Source of the DNA: Artocarpus heterophyllus
Taxonomy: Eukaryota > Streptophyta > Magnoliopsida > Rosales > Moraceae
NCBI GenBank assembly: GCA_025403435.1
Contig: CM046330.1
Location: 19,800,239 to 19,864,238 of the forward strand
Direction: 5' to 3'
DNA: 64,000 bases
Part shown: positions 1 through 12,185 of the stretch, one piece after another
Numbering within the stretch: the stretch's first letter is position 1
How the letters are laid out: each line of letters begins with the position of its first letter
Translations under genes and position numbers: made by a program
Notes under the pieces: model-generated
What the model was told of the DNA's origin: nothing
Seen by the model: the letters and a program-made list of their open reading frames with translations, nothing else
The model's database searches: none

Positions 1-173
1 TCAACCATAATTAATTAATAAACATTCACTATATAATCTCATGAAAAATTTAATAATATTGAAACCTTAGAGTGCTAAATCTCTAAAAAATAAAATTCAA
101 GATAAAAGAGAATAATATCACATAATTCATGTATATTGCATGACCACAAACCCACAAATCAACGTAGAAACTA

Positions 174-187
174 GGCTCTGATATCAA
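174..187 (-). other. Primer-binding site of element D
   Basis: On the minus strand the sequence after the LTR reads TTGATATCAGAGCC. This is one base from the plant initiator tRNA-Met complement TGGTATCAGAGC and lies one or two bases inside the LTR end. Confidence 0.8.
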
Positions 188-188
188 T

Positions 189-2111
189 TGTTGAAAACTA
201 GTACGTGATGAAATTTTAAAAAATTTTGAATTGGAGTATTTTTCAAATTACAAGTTTGACATGCTAAATATATAAATTAATGACAGATCTTACATATCGC
301 TTTTGTATACCAAAAGCAACAAGAATCCGTGAAGAGAAGAATGTTCCAAAAGATCCTCAACCAACTGGTATTCTTTGCTATTCTCTATCCACGATCAGAA
401 TGTGAGTGGTCACACATCGTACAGGTTTTCCTTCGATGACTCTCCTTCCAACTACTTGAGAAAACCTAGAGCTAAGGTTCTTAATGCTGAACAATAGCTC
501 TTAGGGAGTTTTAGAGTTTGTCTCACTAGAATACTCACTCTATGCTTCTCAAATGATTTGAATAACAAAGAAAACTCACCCCCTATTTATAGTGGTCAAA
601 TTTGGTTAAATCTTATCAAATTAGACCTCAAAATTTGAGTATGGAACAACTTATGATGAAAAACACGTATACTGATTATAGCATGTTTGGCATGCCAATC
701 TAGAAGATCGGCCTACTGAACTTACTCTATTGGCCTGCCGAACTTTTCCATCGGCCTACCATTCGTGCGATAATCTGTAAGCCTCATAATATCTTATTTT
801 CACCCATGAATCTTAGATAGAGCCTTAGTTTTAATTCAAATAACCCAATAGAGAAGTTTTTTGATTAACAGAGTCATATACAAATAATCCCATAGTAAAT
901 AAAATATTATGCAAATAATTCAACATGTTTATCTTGAATTAGTTTACAAAATTAATTCAACTGATAAACTAACATGAATTATTAAATCTATTTTACCAAA
1001 TTTCAACTAATCTAATAATTTAATATAAGTCACAAATATGTAAGAAAAACACACTGTATCGTTACAAAATTTATTATGAGCTAGCAAAAGGGATCCGAAA
1101 GACACATATAGTTCAAGCCCCTATAATTATAAAATGCAATATTCCACTAAAAGCTTATAATTATCAACTCTAACGCTACTCTACTAAAAGCTTAGAACTA
1201 CACTCGCGAACTATATAAAAATATAAAGCTCCAATAAGCTAACCGTCGATGACATATCATAATGTGTTGCATCCCTATAGGATATCCATAATCAGTTTAA
1301 GAATAAATTCCTTTTTACCTTCTCAATTATTTTTATCTTACGTCCATTATCTCACCATTAGAATACTTACTATTCATAAATAGTATACCATTCGGTTATA
1401 CCTATGTATCCAAATGGTTGAGCACTGTAGTCTCCAAATTACAAGATAATGCATATAAGAGAATATCATCAACTCTACAGAAAGAGCTATGGATTCCATA
1501 TCTATGAATAATGAGTCTACATCATTTAAAAGTCATATCTCCAACGTACTGGTATGCATACCATTATTAAATTAGGATTTCACCCTTTGGTACATCAAAA
1601 GACGTAAGTCAAGAATACAGGCCCATTATTGATTTCAGGATTAAGACACAACACATATGATTGTTTAAATTGAATTGATTTAAACGAACAGAATTATTAA
1701 CAAAATCAATTCAATTTTTTTGTCTCAATCTAACACATCGTCACCTATGACAATGTATCAATGTTTCTGCTCGCAGAGTCCCACTCCGATGACCAAGACA
1801 TGCCATCTCCGTTAGGGATATAGACAATATAACAATATTAGCATGAATAAAGCGCTCAACTTTATTTCCTCGATTGCAAATCTTATCATTTAGACCATCA
1901 CCTTTAAGATTCATGTCTTTTGTATGATCTGTCCATCATATGCAGGATCTTAAAGGTTACACCGACAATCTTAGACTTTTTATTTGCTTATCATACATTC
2001 AACACATAAAGAGGACAATATTTGGTATATGAATAATGATAAACTCTTAATTGATAAAATATCTCCAAAAACTTATTACAACATTTACTCTTTAGAGCAC
2101 CATGTCTAATA
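189..2111 (-). repeat. 5' LTR of copia element D
   Basis: The LTR is 1923 bp, bounded on the minus strand by TATTAGACATG (the family's usual start is TGTTAGACATG) and by a terminal CAACA. It aligns along its length with the LTRs at 7927-9860, 15330-17253 and 35467-37495. It contains the family's TATA box and a block of GC-rich motifs at about 690-770. Confidence 0.9.
584..591 (-). promoter_or_regulatory. LTR TATA box (D)
   Basis: TATTTATA on the plus strand is TATAAATA on the minus strand, followed by GGGGGTGAG. The same TATA box and downstream GGGAGTGAG occur in the three other LTRs of the family, so this is probably the element's RNA polymerase II core promoter. Confidence 0.6.
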
Positions 2112-2305
2112 AATCCTACCTTAAATTGATGGATATAAGGGACAAAAATAGTAGGGTATAGGAGTGAGGGAAGAATATCTGGCTTCGCCTGCCCCATCCC
2201 TACTTTGGAACCTTTCCTTAATCAAATTTTGCTCATCAAGTTGTATAACACTTAGTAACGACTTATGTTAGGGTTTTTGGACCCCACTCGTGTACATTTA
2301 ACATG

Positions 2306-3479
2306 TGTCATGTTGTTGGCTTCTTGGGATCTCACGTAGCATTTTTAATTTAAGTTGACATTATACTTGGAATTTGTTCCCAGCTCATTATGTAGCCATT
2401 GTGATGTTATCTGGGGTCAAGGAGGTTTGAAGTTTGAATTTGTAATGTTTCGATAAGGTTGCTTGTGCGGCAAGTTATCGTGCTTTTTTGTGATTTAATA
2501 CGGATTACATGGAGAAATGAAGAAGGAATATTCTAGGGATGATTCAAAAGACACTGGCTGGAGATTGTGTCATTCAAATTCAAAATTAAGTCCAAGATCT
2601 CTCTATCCATTTGAATTTGAAGTGGTTAAGTTAATTGGGTTGTAATTGTGTCTAAATTAATTTGATAAATTAACTTAACAATATCTTTGAGTCTATAGGA
2701 ATTTTTGAAGATAAACTCGAAGATCTTTTGAGTTTTAAATTTCAAAACTAACATATTTTCATATGCAGTTTCAAATCCTTCTAAAATGTAGTTTTTTGGC
2801 AATACTTGAAAATAGTCTACAAAGATCGCTGATGTGGCAACACTTGCAAATATTGTGCATTGTTAGCATAGCCATTTCTTAAACTTTAGTTGCATGAGAA
2901 TCATGCTTATCCTTAGCAACTAAGTTCTATCTTTTTGTTAAATCAGTTAGGATTCAACCCTAGGGTTTAGAGGAGTAACCTAGACACTTCTCATGCCTAG
3001 GCTTCACTTATTTAAGGGTGTTGAGTAGTGACTCTATCATATTGCTCTCATCCCTATGTTGTCTTGATGCATTTGTTCTAATTTAAAAGATCCGAAGAGG
3101 ACATGTTTGTGGATTAAAGGCTTGAAGTAAGTCAGGAGGACCAAAGGCAAGTAAAGGAGTCTAAAGGTCTACGAGCCGCAGGAGGAGTACTGTGGACTTC
3201 AAGATTGGTGTAGATTCTAGGCTTTCTTCTTATTCTAAATCTTGTATTGATAATTAGGTATAGTAGATCCTTCTTATCCCTATTGTGAGGTAGCACCCAT
3301 GGTTTTTTTTTGCAAGGGTTTTTAACCACGCTAAAGAACCAATATCATTGTGTTCGTTATTTATATTTATGTATTTTTCTGTTTATGTAGTTTGTAGTAG
3401 TGGTTATTGTTTACACGGGGTACGGTTAATTTGTTCTATGTGCATAAAATAACGTTTATTCTATCTGTCAGGTCTTACA
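2306..3479 (+). repeat. 5' LTR of element A
   Basis: The LTR is 1174 bp, starts TGTCATGTTG and ends GGTCTTACA, followed two bases later by the primer-binding site. It matches the split 3' LTR. Relative to that copy it lacks about 70 bp near 3030, in the stretch that in the 3' LTR lies at roughly 26760-26820. Confidence 0.88.
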
Positions 3480-3481
3480 AG

Positions 3482-3493
3482 TGGTATCAGAGC
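3482..3493 (+). other. Primer-binding site of element A
   Basis: TGGTATCAGAGC is an exact 12-base match to the usual plant initiator tRNA-Met primer-binding site and lies 2 bases after the LTR end. Confidence 0.9.
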
Positions 3494-3559
3494 AGGACAC
3501 TATATTAATAGTGAGATCTCAGGATTAAGACCACAATGGACGGCTAGATGGTTCCAACT

Positions 3560-4435
3560 CACCTATTGGAGGGCTCGAATGAGGGCTTTTCTAAGCTCTA
3601 TTGATGAACGAGTTTGGAGGAATGTTAAACTAGACTGGTCACCACCAACAATAGAAGTAGATGGTGTGGCTATCCCCAAGGAAACAAGAGACTGGATAGG
3701 AATAAAGTCTGATTTGGCCACCTGGAATGCAAAAGGTTTGAATGTTATTTTTAATGTTGTTGATGCTAACCAGTTTAAACTTGTCTCAGCATGTACAGAA
3801 GCAAAATGGCTTGGAAAAAACTTGAAGTGACTCATAAAGGAACAACGAGAGTTAAACGCTCCAAACTTCAAATGCTGGCCCCTCAATTCAATGAAATACT
3901 GATGAAGGAAGATAAGACATTTGCAGAATTCTGTTCTAGACTCTATGACATCATCATCACCTCTTTTGTCTTAGGAGAAACATACATGGGCACCAAGATC
4001 ATTTATAAAATCTTGAGATCTCTACCTGAGACATTTCACACCAAAGTAACCACCATTGAAGAGCAACATCATCTAGACTCCACGTCTGTTGAAGAACTTG
4101 TAAGTTCACTAAAAAGCTATAAATGAAGCTAAAAAATAAGAAAAAGGAGAAAGATCGAGGAATAGCATTGGTGACTGAACGAGATAAAAATAGAGATGTT
4201 CTAGAAGGTGACCTCATAGATGAATAAATGGCATTGTTATCATAGAAATTTCAAAGATTCCTGAAGGACAATGACCGTCGAAACAGCCGGAGGTCCCCAA
4301 AAACTCAAAGATGGAACCAAGGAAATAGGAATTGTCTCAATAGAGGAAAAGAGAAAGGCATTGACAAGAAGAAGGGAATACAGTGCAACGAGTGTGAAGG
4401 GTATGGCCATATTGTTGCTGACTGTGCTAACACTT
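3560..4435 (+). pseudogene. gag remnant of element A
   Basis: The translation shows the copia Gag N-terminus (EGSNEGFS-like start, then MRAFLSSIDERVW), a typical Gag core near 3850-4110 and, in another frame, a CCHC zinc knuckle at 4384-4425 (C-N-E-C-E-G-Y-G-H-I-V-A-D-C). Frameshifts at about 3825 and between 4125 and 4280 plus several stops separate the parts. A run of A bases at 4441-4455 follows the knuckle. Gag would form the virus-like particle. No intact product is possible here. Confidence 0.8.
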
Positions 4436-5318
4436 GGGCTAAAAAAAAAAAAAAAGAGCAATAACCAAAGCATGGCAGCTACAAGGAGCGATGATGAAGT
4501 CAAAAACCTTGAAGAAGAGGATGAGATAGTAACTTTGTTGCTTTTGCTGGTTCCACTAACTTTACTATGTGTGATTTAGAAGATGAAGATAATCACAATC
4601 CAGAGGAACTTCAAGAAGCTTATGATGGCCTATATACCTCATGGGAAAATGGTAGAGAAAAATTAGTTCTTAGAAGATTTTAAATCTACAACTCAAAAAG
4701 AAAGTACTAGGATCTGGATAAACTCACTATAGAAATAGGTGGATGAAGCCAAAGAAAAACTCCAGAATGTTACCATACAATGAGCTAGATCTAAAGAAAT
4801 GGTTCAAAAACTCACCATTGGTGTTGCTCGGCTCAATAAAGTGTTAAGCCTTGGAAAGATGGATACCAACTAGCACGGACTAGGCTATGCCATTGACACT
4901 CAAAGTTCAACCAAAGCAACAACAATATTTTTCAAAGCAAGACAATCAGAGACAACTTAAGTCAAAGAGGAACAACCATCTGAGATGCAGCACAAATAGC
5001 AAAAACAACAAAACTTTCAAACACTGCAGGACATAATCAGCTCTAGCATAGCCTTGTGTCTATACTCATCAAACACCCTGAGTAAAGATACAAGTAAGTG
5101 ATAAAGGTTAAAAGTCAAGAAAAATACTTATTTGCTATCACTGTGGTATTTGAGGTCACATACGACCTAACTGTTTTAAACTCATTTAGTTGATATGTGA
5201 AGATAGGGGATTTGAACTTATTAAGAACAAAATCCTATCAACACTACTAAACCTATCAATAAAAGTAAAAAGATTTGTGTAAAGAAAGACTACTTGAAAT
5301 GTTATCATTCGTTAGTCT

Positions 5319-7822
5319 CTCTTAAAGCTTTCACTTCTGAAAATTGGTACTTTAATAATGGGTGTTCTAGACATATGACAGGAAACATGAGATTGTTCAA
5401 AGCGTTTAAACTTATCACAGGAGGAACAATCATTTTTAGACATGGCAAGAAGGGAAAAATTGTTGGAAAAGGAATAAAAGAAGTCACCATCAAAGACTGG
5501 GACATGTTAATTACAAAGCCTTGCAAAAGTTGGCTTGACTTGAAGCTACTAGGGGAATTCCAAAGCTAGGAAGGAAACCCAAAGGAGTTTATAGACCATT
5601 TCAAATGGGGAAACAAATAAGAAGTCCACACAAAAGCACTCCACATTTTGCAACCACGAAAGCACTAGAACTGCCTCATAAGGACTTGATAGATCCAATG
5701 ACCCCAGAAAGCGTTGTAGGTAAAAAGTACAATTTTGTGTGTGTAGATAATTCTTCATGTTTTATATGGGTAGATTTTCTAAAAGAAAAGTATAATGCAT
5801 TTAAGTGCTTCAAAAATCTGTGTGTGAACTTAATGAAGGAGAAAAATTGTCAAATAATCAAAATAGTTAGAATCTGAAGTGATCATGGCAAAAATTTTAA
5901 GAATTCTAACTTCTATGATTTCTGCAATATTCATGGCATATCTCATGAATTTTCAGCTCCTAAAACTCCTAAGCAAAATGGGGTAGTAGAAAGAAAAAAT
6001 CATCATTTGTAGGAAATGGCACAAGTAATGCTTAACAGTAAGAAACTGGCAAAGAGGCTCTCGGCAAAGGCTATGAACACAGGCTGCTACATTACCAACA
6101 GTACGTACATCCGATCAGGCATGAGGCAGACTCTATATGAAATCTAGGAGGGAAGAAAATCCAACCTAGGCTATTTTTATGTATTTCGAAGTAAGTGCTA
6201 CAATCTAAATGTTTGTGAGCAGTTAGGTAAGTTTGATCCCAAGAGTGACGAAGGGGCACTCATTAGATACTCACAAAACAACAAATCCTACCAAATTTAC
6301 AATATGCAAACACAAACTATCATGGAGTCAATCAATGTTGTAATTGACGATCCTGATGATTTCTCTAAGTGTTCACAAGAAGAAGAAATGCAAGATCTAT
6401 GGGAAAAAGGAACATACCAAGAAAGCATAGGGAACTCATCTGAATTAATTAAGGATTCAAAAGGTAGAGCTATGGAAGCTATGCCTACGCAACCTAAGGT
6501 AAAGGCTATTCAGACACTTGAGCCCAAACCATGAGCAGAGTGAAAGGGTCCATCGTCAAGAGTAATCAAGGCTCATCTTATAGAGGATACATTTGGAAAG
6601 ATGGATGATAGATTGGTCACCAAAAGCAGAAGACAAAATCAATTAGCTCATGCATGCTATGTCTCCATTGTAAAGCCTAAGAATGTCAAGGAGGCTCTCT
6701 TAGAAGAAGCTTGTACAACTGCCATGCAGGAAGAACTTGAGCAATTCAGAAGAAACATGGTATAGATGCCGGTGCCTAGATCTGAAGGCATGAATGTCAT
6801 TGGAATAAACTGGATCTTCAAGAACAAGAGTGATGTGCATGGAAACTATAAGAAATAAGAGAAGACTTGTTGCTTAGGGATACACTTAAGTTGAAGGAAT
6901 TGACTTCGACGAGACGTTTACCCTTGTGGCAAGACTAGAATCTATAAGGCTACTCCTTGTTGTTGCATGCTACATGAAGATCAAGCTCTTTCAAATAGAC
7001 GTCAAAAGTGCCTTTCTAAATGGCATCTTAAATGAGGAAGCCTTGAAGATCTCCAACATCTAGACTACGTATACAAACTAAAAAAGCCTACTATGGACTA
7101 AAACAGGCCCCACAAGCTTGGTATGAACAATTAACAAAATTTCTTCTGGAAAAAGGTTACATTAGATGGGGAGCTAATAAGACTTTCTTCATCAAGAGGC
7201 ACCATGCGGACATCACTGTTGCCTAGATATACGTGGATGGCATAGTCTTTAGGTCAACATCAGAAAGGAATGCTTAAGACTTCATCAAGCTCATGTAAAA
7301 AGAGTTTGAGATGAGTATGATCAGAGAATTAAACTTCTTCTTAGGACTCAACGATATGCTAAGACTAGCGACGTTGTTGTTACTGTAATAAAGGAAGCAA
7401 TACCAAATACACCGTTAGACCATGAGTCATAGTGTCAAGCTTGGGAAAAATGAGAAAGCAAAGTTTGTATTAGAGCATGATTGGTAGTCTACTATATCTG
7501 ACAACCAGTCTTCCAAACATATCATTCAACGTCGAAGTGCATGCGCACTTCCAAGCAGACCCAAAAGAGATGCCTCTTGCTGCTGTAAAGTGAATCATCA
7601 TATATGTAAATGGCATTGTTGACTGTGGCATTTGGTTTACAAACAACATTAGTGCTTGTCTTGTAGAATATAGTGACGCAAACTAGGCTACAAGCATGGA
7701 TGATCGTAAAAGCACTTTAGGAGGATGCCTTTATGGAGGTAACAATCTAGTATCTTGGCACAGTAAAAAGGAAAACTAGTTATCCTTGTCCACAGCTGAG
7801 GCAAAATACATCGCAACAAGGA
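5319..7822 (+). pseudogene. pol remnant of element A (PR-IN-RT-RH)
   Basis: Domains follow copia order. The protease region is near 5340-5390 (reads NNGCSRHMTG where D-S-G is expected, so the catalytic Asp is lost). Integrase lies at about 5600-6250, with the D of DLID, the D of SDHGKNF and the E of ERKN still visible. Reverse transcriptase lies at about 6690-7260, with YGLKQAPQAWY and a damaged YVDG box. RNase H begins near 7680 and reaches STAEAKYIAT. Many in-frame stops and frameshifts are present. The coding region stops abruptly inside RNase H at about 7820, immediately before LTR sequence. Confidence 0.82.
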
Positions 7823-7825
7823 GAT

Positions 7826-7926
7826 ATTGACTTCTTAGGATCTCATGTAGAATTTTTAATTTTTGCGTCGACATTATACTTTGAATTTGTTCTTAGCTCA
7901 TTATGTCGTCATTGTGATGTTATCTA
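7826..7926 (+). repeat. 3' LTR of element A, segment 1
   Basis: This matches bases near 2315-2415 of the 5' LTR. The first ~10 LTR bases and the polypurine tract are missing, because RNase H code runs straight into LTR sequence. It ends at the insertion point of element B, whose flanks ATCTA (7922-7926) and ATTTG (17254-17258) are a decayed 5-bp target duplication of an original ATCTG-like site. Confidence 0.8.
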
Positions 7927-9860
7927 TGTTAGACATGTATGCCTTAAGGAGTAAAAATGTAATATGTTTTTAGAGATATTTTTATCAATAAAGAATTTAT
8001 TTATTGTTCATATACCAAATTGTTGTCCATTTTACGTTCATATTTGTTGGATGTATGATAAGCAAATAAAAGTCTGAGACTGTTAGTCTAAGCCTTTAGA
8101 ATTAGGCATATGATGGACAGATTATATGGAAGACATGATTCTAAAGGTGATTATCTAAATTATAAGATCTGCAATTAAGGGAATAAATTTGGGCGCTTTA
8201 TTCATGCAAAGAATGTTATGTTATCTATATCCCTAATGGGAGATGGTTTATCTTGGCCATCGGAGGTGTACTCCATGAATAGAAACATTGGTACATTCTC
8301 ATAGGTGATGATGTATTAGATCGGGACATAAAGTATAATGGATTTGGATTAATAATTCTGTCTCAGCAAATCAATTCACTTTACGCAATTATATGTATTG
8401 TATCTTAATCCTAAGATGAATAGTAGACCCGTTATCTTGACTTATGTCTTTTGATGTACGAAAGGGTGACATCCATAATTTATATTGGTACGTATGCTGG
8501 TTTGTTGAAGACGTGACTCTTGATAGTATAGACATGTTATTTATAGATATGAAATCCATAGCACCTTTTAGGAGTCGATGATATCCTCTTATACGCGTTA
8601 TCTTGTAATTAAAAATTAGAGCGCTCAACTATTTGGATACATAGGTGTAACCAAATGGTGTATTGTCTGTAGATGGTAAGTTTTTTGATAGTGAGATAAT
8701 GGAATGCAAGAGAAAAATAATCATAAAGGTAAGACAAAATTTATCCTTAAGCCAATTATTGATAATCCTATTGGGAAACGATACATTATGATATATCATG
8801 GAGGCTTAGTTATTCGGGCTTCGTAATTCAATGTAGTTCAAGAGTACAGCAATAAGCTTTTAGTGGAATAACATTAGAGTTGATAATTATAAAATGTATA
8901 TCTAGGATATTGGGTTTCATAATTATCGAGAGCTTGAATTATATAGGTCCATTAGGTCCCCTTTACTAGCTTATAATAAATCCTCTAACGATACGATGTG
9001 CTCTTCCAATAAATTGGTGACTTATGTTAAATTATCATATTGGCTAAAATGCGATAGGATCAGATAATTCATGTTTGTTTATCGGTTGAATTAATTTTGT
9101 GTAAATTAATTCAAGATAAACTTGTTGAATTATCGAGAATATTTATTTTCCTAGAGATTATATAGATATGGTTGTTTTGATCAGAGAACATCGCTATTGG
9201 GTTATTTGAATTAAAACTGAGGCTTCATCCTAAGAATCTCAAGTTAGAAATAAAGATTCATAGGGATCATTTATCATTAGTTCAGCAGGCCAATCTTTGA
9301 GTTTGACCTACCGATGGAGGAAGTTTAGCAAGCCGATCTGACAATTTGGCCTATCGACCGAACGATAATCTAATTATTCATTTTCACATGTTTTTATCAA
9401 ATATTGATCCAAATTTGAATTTTTGAAGCCTTATCTGATAAGGACTAACCGTTGGGTCCAACTTCTATAAATAGGGAGTGAGACCATGTGTTATTTAGAT
9501 CAGTTGAGGAATTAAAAGTGAGCACTCTAGTCTGTTAGTCTCTAAAACTCTCTGAAAGCTATTGTTCACAAATCACAAACCTTAATTCTAGGTATCCTCA
9601 ATTGGTTGGAAGGAGAGTCATCGATAAGAGCTGTACTTTGTGTGCCTACACACACTTCGATCGTGGATAGAGAATAGCAAATAAGACCAGTTGATTGAGG
9701 TTTTTTTAGAACGCCTTTCTCTTCATAGATTGCGGGAGCTTTTTAGCAAACGAGGTTAGTAAGATCTAGTTAATTTATGCATTTAGCATGTCAAACTTGT
9801 ATTTTGAAAAATATCCTAATTAAAATTTTAAAATTTTCACTACGTACTGTTTTTCCAACA
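7927..9860 (+). repeat. 5' LTR of element B
   Basis: The LTR is 1934 bp, starts TGTTAGACATG and ends TTTTCCAACA. It carries a GC-rich motif block at about 9283-9370 and a TATA box at 9466-9473. Confidence 0.92.
9466..9473 (+). promoter_or_regulatory. LTR TATA box (B, 5')
   Basis: TATAAATA followed by GGGAGTGAG, conserved at the same LTR position in D, E and the 3' LTR. Transcription of the element probably starts a few tens of bases downstream. Confidence 0.65.
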
Positions 9861-9861
9861 A

Positions 9862-9879
9862 TCGGTATCAAAGCCATGG
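9862..9879 (+). other. Primer-binding site of element B
   Basis: TCGGTATCAAAGCCATGG lies one base after the LTR. It resembles the initiator tRNA-Met site (TGGTATCAGAGC) with substitutions. The same site in E reads TTGGTATCAAAGCC, so the A for G change is a family trait. Confidence 0.8.
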
Positions 9880-11560
9880 TTTTTACGTAAATTTAAAAGT
9901 TTTGTGATCATGCTATATGAATAAATTATGTTATCTTGGTCTCTTCTATAATTGAATTTAATTTTTTAGAGAGTTGGCACTCTAAAGTTTCTTTATTTTT
10001 ATATGTTATCATGGATTATATAGTTAATGTTTATTAATTAATTATGGTTGATTAAATTATATTTAATTATTTATTAATTAATTAACTAATGTTGGTTATG
10101 GTTCCTTACAGATTAGAATATGTATATAGGTTTTTTATGTTATTAGATGGCGGTATCACCATCTAGAAATTATTATTTAATTTTAAATTTGTAAGAATTT
10201 TGTAATTAAATAATCATTCGGAGAAGACAGATCTAGAAGATGGATGATAGCATTCCACAGGTATTTCTTGAGTCTCTAATTTTATGTTTTTGAATTGTTG
10301 AAAAAAAAAATTGAAAAACTGCATAAAAACTATTTTTTTTGGAAGTCATGATACATGCTCGGGCGGCAGGCCGAACCCTCTAGATCAGCAGGCCAAACCT
10401 CTGGGATCGGCAGGCCTACCGTAGAGCAGAATTTTGATGGTTCTGGCGACAGGCCAAACTTTTAAGTTTGGCAGGCCGATCTGTCATGACCAACAGGCTA
10501 GACTATGAGGTTCAGTAGGCTGAAGAGTCATGACCGACAGGCTGATTACACAGATCGACATGCCGGTAGAGAGCTGTGGTTTTTTAGAAAAAAGGTTCAT
10601 ATTTTAGTGCAGTTTTGATTTTATTTTTAGGATAATTTTGAGAAATAGTAAATTTAGATATGACCAGAAATATGGAATATTCGATCTATGCAAGATTGAA
10701 GACTTGAAGATAGATAATACATGAAGAAAGATACAATTTGAGGATTCAAGGATAAATAATCGATAATATATTTCGATTGATCTCTTGTAATCTTTGATTT
10801 CTATTCTTTAGGGTGGAATCATAATATTGTGGCTATTTATTATTATTTTGCTTGTGGCTTTGCTTGATTACTTTGCTTGTCTGCATTATAATATGATTTG
10901 CCATGTATGTTGATAACATGTCATATAGGATAGGGAGTGTTGCTCATTAAAAATTGTTCATGCATGTTTTTAAAATAAAACCTTGATTTTAAAAGATTGA
11001 GTAGGAGAAGGTTTTCAAAGAGAGAACCTACGGCTTCCATTGTTAGTCCATTAGTAGCACATGGTGGTTTCGATCCCTAAGAAGGGACTTCATCATGTAC
11101 TAGGTTGGATCTCCAAGAAGATAAGGTATTTTAGCATGATTTATGGTTGCACACCCCTAGGTAGTGATTATAAATCATGGATAAAATATTAAAATGATAG
11201 TTATACACTCATGTTAATTTTATTATTAACATCCTCTAGGAGCTTTGTTAGTAAAATTAATGGTCAAAGAAACGATTATTAATATATGTTAGATCATATG
11301 GGTCCTAGATGACATATATTAATTAGGAGGGGATCCGTATTCCTAATTGAGTTCGACAAGTCTCCCCTAGACGGCTTGTTGAATTCTGAGTTTGAAATTA
11401 TCATTGTAAGATTGTGATATTTTCAAGGTTTTGACACATAAACACATTTGTATATTTTACATGATTGTGTTATCTTACGAAATTATTATAGTATGTTTGC
11501 TTATGTTTGGTCTATGATTCTTTATTGTAGATTAAAAATTTCTAAAATGCTTTGTCATCG
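9880..11560 (+). other. Untranslated leader of element B
   Basis: About 1.7 kb between the primer-binding site and gag without a coding signal. It is AT-rich except for 10355-10570, which holds about nine degenerate copies of a CGGCAGGCCGA-like motif spaced 20-30 bases apart. The first ~1 kb is also present in element E (37496-38523). Confidence 0.75.
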
Positions 11561-12185
11561 ATACTTGACAAAAACCAATTAACCGGTGAGAACTATAATG
11601 ATTGGAAATAGAACCTAAACATCGTCTTATCCTTTGAGAAACTGAAATTTATGCACTGACAACACCATGTCCTTTTGAACCTACCGAGGAATCTACTAAT
11701 GAGCAAATCCAAGCATATGATTGCTAGAAAGATGCTAACAATCAGGCTTGCTGTTATGTTATGGCTAGTATGAATAATGTGCTGCAAGCTCAACATGAAC
11801 ATTATGAGACTGCAAAGTAGATCTTGGATAATCTTGAAGATATGTTTGGAGGCTAGGCCCTAACAGTATGGCAAGGGTCAATTCAGAAACTCTTAAATTG
11901 CAAACAAAGGCCGGGGACGTCTGTGAAGGAGCATATGATATTAGTCATGGGTTACCTCACTCAGGCTCAAACCAATGGAGTTGACATAGATGCTAAAACA
12001 CAGATGACTATGGTCTTTGAGACTCTGTCTAAGGAGTTTATTCTATTCAGAGCTACAATTAATTTAAGCAATAAATGGGATATGACCTTGACTGGGTTAA
12101 TAAAGTAGTTACAGGAGTTTAAACTTACTTTTGATTAGGGAAACTTTTGCAAGAACGTTAGGCACATCAAGAAGAATTGCAATGA
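11561..12185 (+). pseudogene. gag remnant of element B
   Basis: Translated pieces match the copia Gag (UBN2-type) family. They include a N-Y-N-D-W motif near 11590, MASMNNVLQAQHEHYETAK near 11760, and a longer stretch at 11923-12108 with VKEHM and LSKEF. The zinc knuckle at about 12148-12180 reads CKNVRHIKKNC, with the second Cys, the His and the last Cys kept and the first Cys gone. Stops occur at 11818 and 12106 and at further points. Confidence 0.78.

Larger units (their letters stand above)
1..2111 (-). mobile_element. Copia element D, 5' end (family of B and E)
   Basis: This is the 5' end of a Ty1-copia retrotransposon on the minus strand; the rest lies left of the window. Bases 189-2111 are its 5' LTR. 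Bases 1-188 are the start of the internal region and read, reverse-complemented, like the first 180 internal bases of element B after 9861. The tRNA-Met-type primer-binding site directly abuts the LTR, so this is a 5' LTR and not a solo LTR. No coding sequence is inside the window. Confidence 0.9.

Noticed and set aside
1991..2197. Minus-strand open frame at the end of LTR D
   Set aside because: It crosses the LTR boundary at 2111 into flanking DNA and has no homology to retroelement proteins.
10355..10570. Regularly spaced repeats suggestive of a CRISPR-like array
   Set aside because: Units are degenerate and short, spacers are not of constant length, and the context is a plant retrotransposon leader.
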